Below, piece after piece: positions 51,881 to 60,074 of a DNA stretch of 64,000 nucleotides. A program made the position numbers and the translations under genes. The stretch comes from Oscillatoriales cyanobacterium (lineage in GTDB: Bacteria > Cyanobacteriota > Cyanobacteriia > Cyanobacteriales > Microcoleaceae): NCBI GenBank assembly GCA_004294385.1, contig REAP01000012.1:32928-96927 (forward strand), given 5' to 3'. Every line of letters starts with the position of its first letter. The first letter of the stretch is position 1. Below the pieces are notes generated by a model. It did not search any database and was not told the origin of the DNA. It saw only the letters and a list, made by a program, of their open reading frames with translations.

Positions 51881-54800
51881 TCAAGCAATTTTGGACTTCT
51901 TCAACAAAGAATTGATCAAAATTTTAGTCGCATCATTAGCTGATACCGCAGGGCTAAAATAGTAACCTTGAATTTCTTGACAATGGAGCGATCGCAAACA
52001 CTCCAACTGCTCTTTAGTTTCCACCCCTTCTGCCACCACACTCAAATTCAAATCTCGTCCCAGCGTCGCTACAGCATTCGCGATCGCCCTTTCGCGGGGA
52101 TCATTCGTCAGCCCACTGACAAAAGACTTATCTATTTTCAAAATATTGAGGGGGAAATTTTTGAGATAACTTAAAGAACAATAACCCGTTCCGAAATCGT
52201 CCAGCGCAATCTGCACTCCCATATTCTGCAACTGCGTCAGCACGCTTTTCGTATACTCCATATCTTGCATAGCTGTACTTTCAGTAATCTCCAACTCTAA
52301 ATACTTCGGATCTAAACCAGTTTTTTCCAAACAGTTTGACACCATCTGTAATAAATTACATTGCTGGAACTGCCTCGCCGAAAAATTAACAGCTATCCGC
52401 AAATCTGGTTGCAAAGCATCCTGCCAAGCCTTATTTTGTTTGCAAGCAGTTTCCAGAACCCATTCCCCAATCGATACAATTAATCCATTCTCTTCCGCAA
52501 TCGGAATAAATGTATTAGGATAAATCAAACCCAATTCTGGGTGATACCAACGTAGCAGCGCCTCCATCCCCTGAATCTTCCAAGTAGTAATATTAACTCT
52601 TGGCTGATAGTAAACCTCAAATTCTCCCTGTCCGGGAGCATCATGCAGTTTACTTTCTAAAATCAGTAATTCGCTGCCTTGAGGATTAATTGTTGAATTA
52701 TAAAACTGATAGTTATTCCTGCCCTTTTCTTTAGCACGGTACAAAGCAGCATCTGCATTCTTGACCAAAGTTTCCGCATCTTCCCCGTCATCTGGATAGA
52801 GAGCAATCCCGATGCTGCAAGTGATATGCAGTGACTGTTCTTCCAGTTTAAATACTGGCTTTAAATTCTCTTGGATTCTTTGAGCCGTTCTGACTGCATC
52901 TTCTGGGGAATTGATGTCCGGTAGTAGCACAGTAAATTCGTCGCCACCCCAGCGGGAAACGGTATCAGTCGATCGCAAAGTTTCACTGATCCGTGCAGCA
53001 AAAACCTCCAACAGGCGATCGCCCGCTGCGTGACCTAGAGTATCATTAATCTTCTTGAACCTATCCAAATCTAAAAACATCACAGCTAATATTTTTTTGC
53101 TGTTTTTAATCTGTCTTAATGATGCCGACAGTCGCTCATTAAAAAGTATGCGATTTGGCAAACCCGTTAATTGATCGTAAACAGCTTGATAGCGAATAAT
53201 TTCTTCAGCTTGCTTACGCTGAGTAATATCCATCATCGTACCGATTGCCCGCACCGCTTTGCCACTTTCATTACGGATGATATAGCCTCGATCTAGCACA
53301 AAAATATATCTGCCATCCGCACAGCGAAAACTATACTCTTCTAACCAATATTCTGCATTACCAGCAATCGTATTATTGAATTTAGTTATCACTCTTTCCC
53401 GTTCTTCGGGATGAATTTGTTGGTGCCAAAATTCCAATTTTATTATCTGATTTTGAGTAACTTCATAGCCAAATAATTTATTAAATTCTGCGCTCCACCA
53501 TAACTCTTCTTTCAACAAATCCAAGTCCCAAACCGCATCATTTGTAGCTCGCGTCAACAGGTTAAAGCGTTCTTCACTTTTACGCAGTGCTTCTTCTCCT
53601 CGCAGCCGTTCTGTTACATCCCGAAAACTGAATACTCTGCCAGTAATTTTTCCACCCGTGCGCTGCGGTAGAGAGTAGCACTCAAAGATTCTACCATCTT
53701 TAAATTCGATAATATCAAAACTTTCTGCCTCCGGTTTATCCGACAATTCTTTCGAGGATTTGAGAAACTTTTCGGGATATTTGAGGTGATTGATTCCGAA
53801 CCCTAAAATTTGATTGCTATATGTAGAATCGAGCCGGAAATTCGGTACTTGCCACATTTGGGCAAACTTATTATTAAAAGTGACAATTTTCCCTTGGCTG
53901 TCAACTGCAAGAATGCCATCGGCAGTTGATTCAATTGTTGCTTGAAGCAAAGAAAGAGACGTTTCTAGTTCTAAGTCTGATCGTTTGCGATCGCTAATGT
54001 CAAAAGCCGTGACTAATATAGAAGCTTTTTTTTCAAATTTAATTATATCTACTGTTGCTTGAATCCAGCATTCAACTCCGGTTTTGGAAACAAGTAAAAC
54101 TTCATGTTTTGAACTAGATTTTTTTTGATATTCGCTGACTTTACCCCAATTTTTAACTATCGATCGAAAATCAGGATGAATTAAGTCATATAAATTCATT
54201 GACAACAATTCTTCGCGAGTATATCCGGTAATAGTTTCCGTTTGAGAATTGACATAGCGCAATTGTCTGCCTTGATAGATGAATGCAGCAGCATTCACAG
54301 TTTCTGCTAATTGTCGAAACTTCTTTTCACTGCGACGCAAATCTCTTTCTACCCGCTTATGATCCGTAATATCTTGCGCTACATATAACTTCCCAATCAC
54401 CTCGCCTTTCCCGTCGCGCATAGTTGAAATAGAAAGCAGTACGATTATTTTTTTTCCCTGTTTAGATAAGTAAATTTTTTCGACGTTGCGGACAGAATTT
54501 TCTGCTGTTAAATCTTGAGCTTCTAACCCAGGTAGTGATAATTCAGTTTTCTTGAAAATTCCCGCTATCTGTTTCCCGATCAACTCTTTTTTAGAGTATC
54601 CCAAAAGTTGGGAAGTAGCATGATTTAACGACAAGATATGACCAGTGGGGGTTGTGGTAATTATCGATAAACTTATTTCCTCAACAAGATCTAGAGGATA
54701 TTCAGCAGTTTTTTGCAAGTTTTGAGTAATTTCTGCAATGGTATCACCGATATCCTGCTTATTTTTCGGGATTAATAAATTTAGGAACTTTTCATTACTC

Positions 54801-55069
54801 ATCTTAGGAGTTAATTTAAGTTTATCTGCTGTTTTAAATAACAAATTTGCAGTATTACTCCTCATCAATAAAGAAACTAACGCCGAAATAAAAGCCAAAT
54901 AATAAGCAGCCTCAGTTAAAGTATAGCTATCATCTTTTTTTGCATTTTCTACCGTTGTAATAAAACTATTTGTAGGGGAGATACTCGGCTTAATCTGATT
55001 AGTACAGCCTGCTATACAAAAAATAACACCAGTTAAATATCCAAACAGTAATTGACGAGTGATTTTCAT
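51881..55069 (-). CDS. PAS-GGDEF-EAL cyclic-di-GMP signalling protein
   Basis: The protein has about 1062 residues from the ATG at 55069. The N-terminus MKITRQLLFGYL...IAGC looks like a lipoprotein signal with Cys at about residue 22. It is followed by a hydrophobic segment (about 55-75) and at least four PAS domains (about 120-240, 245-360, 370-490, 500-620). The GGDEF domain has RWGGDEF (GGDEF at 708-712). The EAL domain has EAL at 836-838, ITESTAMQDM and LDDFGTGYCSLSYLK. Both active-site motifs are intact, so synthesis, hydrolysis or both are possible. No partner gene is adjacent. Confidence 0.92.
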   Translation of the reverse strand: MKITRQLLFGYLTGVIFCIAGCTNQIKPSISPTNSFITTVENAKKDDSYTLTEAAYYLAFISALVSLLMRSNTANLLFKTADKLKLTPKMSNEKFLNLLIPKNKQDIGDTIAEITQNLQKTAEYPLDLVEEISLSIITTTPTGHILSLNHATSQLLGYSKKELIGKQIAGIFKKTELSLPGLEAQDLTAENSVRNVEKIYLSKQGKKIIVLLSISTMRDGKGEVIGKLYVAQDITDHKRVERDLRRSEKKFRQLAETVNAAAFIYQGRQLRYVNSQTETITGYTREELLSMNLYDLIHPDFRSIVKNWGKVSEYQKKSSSKHEVLLVSKTGVECWIQATVDIIKFEKKASILVTAFDISDRKRSDLELETSLSLLQATIESTADGILAVDSQGKIVTFNNKFAQMWQVPNFRLDSTYSNQILGFGINHLKYPEKFLKSSKELSDKPEAESFDIIEFKDGRIFECYSLPQRTGGKITGRVFSFRDVTERLRGEEALRKSEERFNLLTRATNDAVWDLDLLKEELWWSAEFNKLFGYEVTQNQIIKLEFWHQQIHPEERERVITKFNNTIAGNAEYWLEEYSFRCADGRYIFVLDRGYIIRNESGKAVRAIGTMMDITQRKQAEEIIRYQAVYDQLTGLPNRILFNERLSASLRQIKNSKKILAVMFLDLDRFKKINDTLGHAAGDRLLEVFAARISETLRSTDTVSRWGGDEFTVLLPDINSPEDAVRTAQRIQENLKPVFKLEEQSLHITCSIGIALYPDDGEDAETLVKNADAALYRAKEKGRNNYQFYNSTINPQGSELLILESKLHDAPGQGEFEVYYQPRVNITTWKIQGMEALLRWYHPELGLIYPNTFIPIAEENGLIVSIGEWVLETACKQNKAWQDALQPDLRIAVNFSARQFQQCNLLQMVSNCLEKTGLDPKYLELEITESTAMQDMEYTKSVLTQLQNMGVQIALDDFGTGYCSLSYLKNFPLNILKIDKSFVSGLTNDPRERAIANAVATLGRDLNLSVVAEGVETKEQLECLRSLHCQEIQGYYFSPAVSANDATKILINSLLKKSKIA

Positions 55070-55415
55070 TGGCTTCAATTCCTGAGTTTAAATGAATTAT
55101 TTACAATAGTTACTATAAATATCCGGGAAAATTGAGTAAAAGTTCAGGTCTGTCAAGAAAAAACACGAGATCTTAATTTAACTTTATTTTTTAACTGTGA
55201 ATTTTGTCAAATAAAAAAATCTCCCAATTAATTACAATTTTAATATTAATTTCCAATATGTCATTGGCCATTGTGCCAAAATTTGTGCGATATTATGCTT
55301 AGATAGCACTTGCGATCGCCTCAAATAAAAATATTCTAACAGAGAAATGTGCTGGATGTGTCAGAAAAATCAACAATGAGCTTAAAATCTATGCAAAAGC
55401 CCACTAATTGAACCC
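55070..55415. other. AT-rich divergent intergenic region
   Basis: These 346 bp separate the leftward GGDEF/EAL gene and the rightward coiled-coil gene. They are strongly AT-rich with many TTAAT and AAATAAA runs and contain one GCGATCGC at about 55312. It probably holds both promoters; no repeat family or RNA is recognised. Confidence 0.4.
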
Positions 55416-55988
55416 ATGAGTCAGACCATCCCAGAACTCCAAACAGAAGTCCGCACCCTGCAAGCAGAAATTGCCACCCTCCAAGAGTCGCGGGAAAAAC
55501 TTTACAAACAGCGCTCATCGTGCAGAGTCGCAGTCAGTTTTCCAAAGAACAATACCCCGGAAGCTATTGCCGAGTTCCACCAGCAAACTGCCGCTTTTGG
55601 GGAACAGTGGTTGCAGCAACTCGCAGAGATTGACCGGGAAACCAGAACTATTGAAAAGCAATTGCCACAAAAAGAGTCCATACTCAACTACAAACAAGCT
55701 GAACTCGAAAAAATGCTGGCAGGACAGCACTGGCAAGAAATAGAAAACAGAATTCAGACTGGGGAAAAGAATTTGCAGGTACAAATCCATCGGATTAATC
55801 AAATAGCAATGCAGCTAGAGGCTGAAATACGGAGTTTAAAAGCACTCTCCGATCAGTTCAGTCCCAGTTATAGTGAGTGGTTTCAACAAGCAACTCAAAT
55901 TGTTGAATTTTCCGCAAAAACTATCCCTCAAGCTGTAGCCAAAAATAACGGCTTTGTACTAGAAAGTAAGGAGATAGATTGGGAGTAA
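55416..55988 (+). CDS. Coiled-coil hypothetical protein (190 aa)
   Basis: The protein is almost wholly helical and coiled-coil. The N-terminal heptads ELQTEVRTLQAEIATLQESREKL are followed by a Phe/Pro break (AVSFPKNNTPEAIAEFH), then ELEKMLAGQHWQEIENRIQTGEKNL and LEAEIRSLKAL. There is no signal or membrane segment. I recognise no family. Normal codon use and an ATG start argue for a real gene. A foldback element follows its stop. Confidence 0.6.
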   Translation: MSQTIPELQTEVRTLQAEIATLQESREKLYKQRSSCRVAVSFPKNNTPEAIAEFHQQTAAFGEQWLQQLAEIDRETRTIEKQLPQKESILNYKQAELEKMLAGQHWQEIENRIQTGEKNLQVQIHRINQIAMQLEAEIRSLKALSDQFSPSYSEWFQQATQIVEFSAKTIPQAVAKNNGFVLESKEIDWE

Positions 55989-56008
55989 AAATAAATATTT
56001 TTGATACA

Positions 56009-56258
56009 GTAGGACACGGCAATGCCCAAGGAGTGTCAACTTAAGCAGTCAGCCCGCCAAGTTCTTTAGTGGACTCACGAGTCCGCCAAGGGTTGAAACC
56101 CCTGTCTAATAGCTAAAGTCCTCTCAAAGAGGACTCAAGAACTCATCATCATCAGTCCTCTTTGAGAGGACTTGCGCTTTGAGGCAGGGGTTTCAACCCC
56201 TGCCGGACTATTGGTTGTACATTAAGTTGACACCTATGGGCTCTTGGAGTGTCCCTAG
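56009..56258. mobile_element. Foldback (MITE-like) element, copy 2
   Basis: This element of about 250 bp has left end GTAGGACACGG and right end GTGTCCCTAG, then inner GTGTCAACTTAA (left) paired with TTAAGTTGACAC (right). The centre folds on GGGTTGAAACCCCTGTCTAA/GGCAGGGGTTTCAACCCC and AGTCCTCTCAAAGAGGACT/AGTCCTCTTTGAGAGGACT. It has the same nested layout as copy 1 at 28279-28539, and the stem bases have changed in a compensated way. No coding sequence. Confidence 0.8.
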
Positions 56259-56290
56259 GGGATTTATTTGCGGTGTACTTGACCTATTAA

Positions 56291-57316
56291 ATGAAACAAT
56301 TAATTTGGATAGTTCTATTTGTATTTGCGCTTGGGGCTGCCGGTTGGGGTTCCTATTCGTGGCAGCATTTGTCGCCAGTAGCTGAAGTTCGGAGTGATAT
56401 CAGCATTTCCCAAAACTCCTCTCCTTCAATACTTCCTGAAAAACTAGCAGTTAATTTGCCCCAAATTGACGAGTCTCGTTTGTGGAAACACGTTACAAGT
56501 TTAGCAGGAGAACGCGATGCAGAGGGCGATCGCACTTTCAGCAGAAACTACATTTCCCAACAACTGCAAATATCGGGATTTTCCCCGCAATTACAGCCCT
56601 TCGATGGAGGAATCAACGTCTTCGCCGAAAGAAAAGGTACGGATTCAAAGGCTGGTGCAATTCTGGTGGCGGCCCACTATGACACTGTACAAAAATCACC
56701 CGGTGTTGATGACAATGCTACGGGAGTTGCAGCAGTTTTAGAAGTAGCGCGGCTGCTGGCTGATCATCCCACACCTCGGACATTGCAAGTAGCATTTTTT
56801 GACAGAGAAGAAATCGGACTTTTAGGTAGTTTAGCATTTACTGGTAACGCAGCGCGGTTGAAAAATTTACAGGGCGTGATAGTCTTGGATATGGTAGGTT
56901 ATGCCTGTCATACTTCGGGTTGTCAGCGATATCCCGAAGGGTTGAAAATAGAGTCTGTTTTAGATGCTGCGGGGGTGACTTCTCCTGACAAGGGCGAGTT
57001 TATCGCGGTGGTTGGTGATGCGGAACATCCGCTGTTGTTGGGAGCTTTTGCGAAGTCTGGAACGACTGGTTTACCACCGATTGTGACGTTGCCGGTGCCT
57101 CTGAAAGGGGTGCTGACTCCTGATGTTTTGCGGAGCGATCATGCGCCTTTCTGGTATAAGGGAGTTGGTGCGGTGTTGGTGACTGATACGGCAAATTTGC
57201 GATCGCCTCATTATCACAAATCTACCGATACTCTCGCAACTATCGATCGCGTTTTCTTTGCCGGTTCTGCTCAAATTGTGGTTAATGCGACTGCTAAGTT
57301 ATTGGAAATTCGGTAA
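56291..57316 (+). CDS. M28-family zinc peptidase
   Basis: This 341-residue protein has an N-terminal hydrophobic anchor or signal (about residues 4-24). M28 ligands are visible: VAAHYDTVQ (His), PGVDDNATGVAAVLE (bridging Asp), FFDREEIGLLGS (Glu pair), LDMVGYA (Asp) and RSDHAPFWYKG (His). It is expected to be a periplasmic or membrane-anchored di-zinc aminopeptidase. Substrate unknown. It starts 33 bp after the foldback element, which may separate it from upstream transcription. Confidence 0.88.
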   Translation: MKQLIWIVLFVFALGAAGWGSYSWQHLSPVAEVRSDISISQNSSPSILPEKLAVNLPQIDESRLWKHVTSLAGERDAEGDRTFSRNYISQQLQISGFSPQLQPFDGGINVFAERKGTDSKAGAILVAAHYDTVQKSPGVDDNATGVAAVLEVARLLADHPTPRTLQVAFFDREEIGLLGSLAFTGNAARLKNLQGVIVLDMVGYACHTSGCQRYPEGLKIESVLDAAGVTSPDKGEFIAVVGDAEHPLLLGAFAKSGTTGLPPIVTLPVPLKGVLTPDVLRSDHAPFWYKGVGAVLVTDTANLRSPHYHKSTDTLATIDRVFFAGSAQIVVNATAKLLEIR

Positions 57317-57361
57317 TTGGGAATTGTCAACTAATTAAAAAAGCGATCGCCCGCACTGCAC

Positions 57362-57547
57362 TCAATTTTTATCTTGTTTCTCATCGGATGGTGGGGATTG
57401 TTTTTGCGTTTGTTTTTGGCGTTCCCTCACAGCTTGTTCCAAAATGAATGCTGACAAGCCGCTGATTGAACGGCGTTCCTCATTTGCCCACTCTTGAAGT
57501 AGGTCATAGATTCCTTCTCCTATGGAGGTTGATATACGTTTAGACAT
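57362..57547 (-). CDS. Ribbon-helix-helix protein (61 aa)
   Basis: KRISTSIGEGIYDLLQEWANEERRSISGLSAFILEQAVRERQ gives a short beta strand then two helices, the CopG/ribbon-helix-helix fold seen in antitoxins and small cyanobacterial repressors (read in pieces: RISTSIG, IYDLLQEWA, SGLSAFILEQAV). A glutamine/lysine-rich tail follows. No toxin gene is adjacent. It probably binds DNA as a dimer; the target is unknown. Confidence 0.75.
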   Translation of the reverse strand: MSKRISTSIGEGIYDLLQEWANEERRSISGLSAFILEQAVRERQKQTQKQSPPSDEKQDKN

Positions 57548-57667
57548 TAGAGGTTAATTGTTTTTTATTTAAGCCGATCGTCATTGTCTAGTATTTTAGG
57601 CAAGTTTGTCGAATATGCTGTATAGTGTTGCAAGATGCAGCATTATGCGCTATATTCTCAGAGAGTC

Positions 57668-57705
57668 AAAAGCCAGCGCTGAACTTTCGTAGGGCCCGCG
57701 CTGGC
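57668..57705 (+). promoter_or_regulatory. Leader hairpin upstream of the 57763 gene
   Basis: AAGCCAGCGC (57668-57677) pairs with GCGCTGGCTT (57696-57705) around an 18-base loop. It is followed by two similar purine-rich boxes, CAAGGAGACAATCC and AAAAGGAGACAATTCC, the second 6 bp before the ATG at 57763. A regulatory leader is possible; a terminator is less likely because no T-run follows. Confidence 0.4.
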
Positions 57706-57762
57706 TTCTGGTTCCCCAAATACAAGGAGACAATCCAATCCAAATAAAAGGAGACAATTCCT

Positions 57763-58182
57763 ATGGTAAACCCTGTGAGCGACGGGAACGAATATACCCG
57801 TGGCTATCAACAAGCTGTGAATGATTTTGGCATCACGCAACTGCTATCGCGCATCCGCAGCTATTCTGATGACGATTTTGATGGTACGGGCGCGTGTATG
57901 ACTCAGCCAGAGCTCGAAAGCTTTGGGGTGTTTCTGATTTTGCGCGTTGGGGCGAATCTGAAAGGAAGTGCGATCGCCCGTTATCTCAACACTCTCAGAA
58001 AGGCCAATTCTCCGGTAATTGCCGATCGCCCCGCGATCGAACTCAACTCAAATGCGCGATCGAAAACACCTCAAGAGTCAAAGGAGGGCGATGGCTACGC
58101 CCCGGCTTGCGCCTACGCGCTTCTTGGGCGATCGTCCGAATTTTACCGAATGCTGAGCACTATACGATCGCCCGTTTTGTGA
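57763..58182 (+). CDS. Hypothetical protein (139 aa), repeat-altered C-terminus
   Basis: A strong Shine-Dalgarno (AAGGAGAC) precedes the ATG. The first about 85 residues (NEYTRGYQQAVNDFGITQLL, SYSDDDFDGTGACMTQPELESFGVFL, ARYLNTLRKANSP) look like genuine protein. From about residue 100 the sequence (SKEGDGYAPACAYALLGRSS) is encoded by a dispersed GGCTACGCCCCGGCTTGCGCCTACGC repeat, so the native end was probably lost. I recognise no family. Confidence 0.5.
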   Translation: MVNPVSDGNEYTRGYQQAVNDFGITQLLSRIRSYSDDDFDGTGACMTQPELESFGVFLILRVGANLKGSAIARYLNTLRKANSPVIADRPAIELNSNARSKTPQESKEGDGYAPACAYALLGRSSEFYRMLSTIRSPVL

Positions 58183-58313
58183 ATCGCCAAGATGCGGACG
58201 ATCGGCGGAGAGCATTGTGTCGGTTTATTCCAGGGGGTGTGTTTGAAGTTATGTGCGATCGGGCTTAATTGATAAATACAAATCCCGCAACTTACATCTT
58301 TCACCAATGTCAG

Positions 58314-58395
58314 CAACAGGCAAGATGCCTGTTCCACAAAGAGTTAATTTTATTGTGGAACAGGCCGGAAAGCCTGTTCATAAAAGGCTTGTTGA
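58314..58395. repeat. Inverted REP pair (BIME-like)
   Basis: AACAGGCAAGATGCCTGTTCCACA (58314) and GTGGAACAGGCCGGAAAGCCTGTTC (58355) face each other across AAGAGTTAATTTTATT. The same spacer and the downstream GTTCATAAAAGGCTTnTTGA occur at 23583-23670, so the mobile unit is the pair, not the single palindrome. The gap 58183-58498 holds no gene. Confidence 0.85.
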
Positions 58396-58498
58396 GAATG
58401 GTGCAATATCTGAGTTGCAATGGACTTTTGCTAAAAGGTCGATCGATCCAAAATCGCTTACACTACAATTAAAATCCATACTCTCTTTACTAAAACCG

Positions 58499-59014
58499 AT
58501 GGAAATCATCAATCTTAAAGAAGAAGTCCGCAGCTTAATCGATAAATTACCTGAAAACTTTACCTGGCCTGACCTAATATCGGCAGTTTATCTCAGGCAA
58601 GCGATGAAATCCGAACCTATCCAAGTTAAAGGCATAAAACAAGGTAAAAACATCCAAGTGTTAGAAAATATTAACATTCCTGACGGCTCCCTAGTTCTGA
58701 TTGAAGTCCGGGAAGTTTCGCCAATCAACAACGAGGAGAAGTGGAAAAGGATGAAAGAGTTTTTAGTGTCTTTGCCAGATGAAGATAGAGAGGAATGGCG
58801 AAAAATTGCAGAATTTCTAGAGGGCGATCGCGCAACTAATAGAGAATCACCAAAACCATTCCCTCTGTCACCAAAACCTGCGCCTCCGCCACCGAAGGCT
58901 CCACCGATGTCTCCTAAAAAGCGCCGCGCGCCGCTGTTTGGGAGGTATCGAGAGGTAATTACCATATCTGATAATTTTGATGAACCCTTAGAAGATTTTC
59001 AGGATTATATGTAA
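58499..59014 (+). CDS. Antitoxin-like protein with Pro-rich linker
   Basis: From the ATG at 58499 the product has 171 residues. An N-terminal helical region (EEVRSLIDKLPENFTWPDLI) precedes a small beta unit like DUF104 (VKGIKQGKNIQVLENINIPDGSLVLIEV). A helix (WRKIAEFLEG), a Pro-rich linker (PKPAPPPPKAPPMSPKK) and the C-terminal VapB/DUF2281-like tail ITISDNFDEPLEDFQDYM follow. The stop overlaps the toxin ATG by one base (TAATG). An earlier in-frame start would translate a REP pair and is rejected. Confidence 0.75.
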   Translation: MEIINLKEEVRSLIDKLPENFTWPDLISAVYLRQAMKSEPIQVKGIKQGKNIQVLENINIPDGSLVLIEVREVSPINNEEKWKRMKEFLVSLPDEDREEWRKIAEFLEGDRATNRESPKPFPLSPKPAPPPPKAPPMSPKKRRAPLFGRYREVITISDNFDEPLEDFQDYM

Positions 59015-59400
59015 TGAGACTTTTGTTAGATACTCATACCTTAATTTGGTTTGATGCAGGCGATTCTAAACTCAGTACCACTGCACGGATTCTCATTGAG
59101 GACGAAGATAATCATAAACTGGTCAGTATAGCAAGTATTTGGGAGATGGCAATTAAAGAAAGTAAAGGGCTTCTGAATTTAAGTGTGCCTTTTGAGGACT
59201 ATATCAGGCAAATACTCAGTTTGGAAGACTTTCATCTCCTGAATATCAATTTAGAGCATCTGAATGCGATCGTGACCATGCCTTTTCATCATAAAGATCC
59301 GTTCGATCGTTTGCTCATAGCACAATCAATAGTGGAAGGGATACCGATATTAAGTAAAGATTCTGCGTTTGATACTTATTCTATTAATCGAATTTGGTAA
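59014..59400 (+). CDS. VapC-family PIN-domain toxin
   Basis: This 128-residue PIN nuclease has LLLDTHTLIWF with the first Asp, SIASIWEMAIKESKG with the central Glu, and HHKDPFDRLLIAQS with the conserved Asp pair, then ILSKDSAFDTY. This is the VapC/YdcE-like type that pairs with DUF2281 or Phd-like antitoxins. The ATG overlaps the antitoxin stop. All catalytic residues are present. Confidence 0.9.
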   Translation: MRLLLDTHTLIWFDAGDSKLSTTARILIEDEDNHKLVSIASIWEMAIKESKGLLNLSVPFEDYIRQILSLEDFHLLNINLEHLNAIVTMPFHHKDPFDRLLIAQSIVEGIPILSKDSAFDTYSINRIW

Positions 59401-59403
59401 ATC

Positions 59404-59573
59404 ATGAAAAGAATGAAACGAATTATTAGCAGTGTTTTGGTTTTGGGTGTGTGTCTGACCCCTCTGACTGTGCCGCTGATGGTGCAACCTAGTTGGGCCC
59501 AGAATCAAATAAAGAGTTGATGGTACAATTTTATCAAAATATTTATAGAACCGATTCAGGAGGTAATTATCGA
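59404..59573 (+). pseudogene. Remnant of a secreted NTF2/SnoaL-like protein
   Basis: The first frame encodes a signal peptide (MKRMKRIISSVLVLGVCL... ending PSWAQ) and then stops at 59518. A second frame continues ESNKELMVQFYQNIY, like the first helix of an NTF2/SnoaL-type protein, but it runs straight into the xisI start. So both a frameshift and a truncation are present. The family call rests on one helix and is tentative. Confidence 0.45.
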
Positions 59574-59912
59574 ATGGAAAGAATAGAGCAGTACCGTCAA
59601 TTTATGCGCGAACTCTTAACATCTCATGCCGCACCAGATCAGAATTCAGATTCAGATGTTGAATGTCAGTTGGTGTTCGATACAGAACAAGACCACTACC
59701 AAATTTTAGATGTGGGCTGGGAGGGATATAAACGGATTTATAACTGTTTCATTCATTTGGATATCAAGGATGGTAAAATCTGGATTCAACGCAACATGAC
59801 AGAAGCCGATTTAGGACAGGAATTAGTCGAGATGGGAGTACCCAAAGAAGATATTATTTTAGGGTTGCATCCACCTTACAAGCGTCCCTATACTGGCTAT
59901 GGAGTTGCTTAG
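59574..59912 (+). CDS. xisI: XisI family protein (orphan)
   Basis: This 112-residue XisI protein runs from the ATG at 59574, preceded by AGGAGGT. Family motifs are MERIEQYRQFMRELL, VECQLVFDTEQDHYQILDVGWEGYKRIYNCFIHLDIKDGKIWIQRN (read in parts: YQILDVGW, HLDIKDGKIWIQ), then LVEMGVPKEDIILGLHPPYKRPYTGYGVA. XisI was named for an accessory role in fdxN-element excision in Anabaena and normally occurs beside xisH. No xisH is present here, and the family's expansion in cyanobacteria suggests other roles. Confidence 0.9.
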   Translation: MERIEQYRQFMRELLTSHAAPDQNSDSDVECQLVFDTEQDHYQILDVGWEGYKRIYNCFIHLDIKDGKIWIQRNMTEADLGQELVEMGVPKEDIILGLHPPYKRPYTGYGVA

Positions 59913-60014
59913 TTACCCGGTGGTTGAAACCCGGCGGTTGGAAACCGGTGGTTGAAACCCGGCGGTTGAAACCGCGTCTACACAAACGAAGTCGGCCTGC
60001 GTGGACTGAAGAGT
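59913..60014. repeat. Dispersed GGTGGTTGAAACC repeat and hairpin
   Basis: Four GGTTGAAACC(C)GGCGGTT-type units are followed by AACCGCGTCTACACAAACGAAGTCGGCCTGCGTGGAC, related to the repeat at 10025-10077. It lies between xisI and the ABC transporter gene. Confidence 0.6.
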
Positions 60015-60074
60015 AAAATTGTTGTCCACTTTTTGATATGCTGAAAAAGTGAGTGCAAAAACCGCGATCGAACT

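Noticed and set aside
51777..51962. 61-codon frame overlapping the end of the GGDEF/EAL gene
   Set aside because: Its C-terminal part is antisense to the EAL domain and it matches no family.
57668..57705. Rho-independent terminator
   Set aside because: The hairpin is strong, but no T-run follows on either side and a gene with a good ribosome-binding site begins 57 bp later.
58253..58498. N-terminal extension of the second antitoxin
   Set aside because: It translates through an inverted REP pair; the ATG at 58499 gives the family-typical start.
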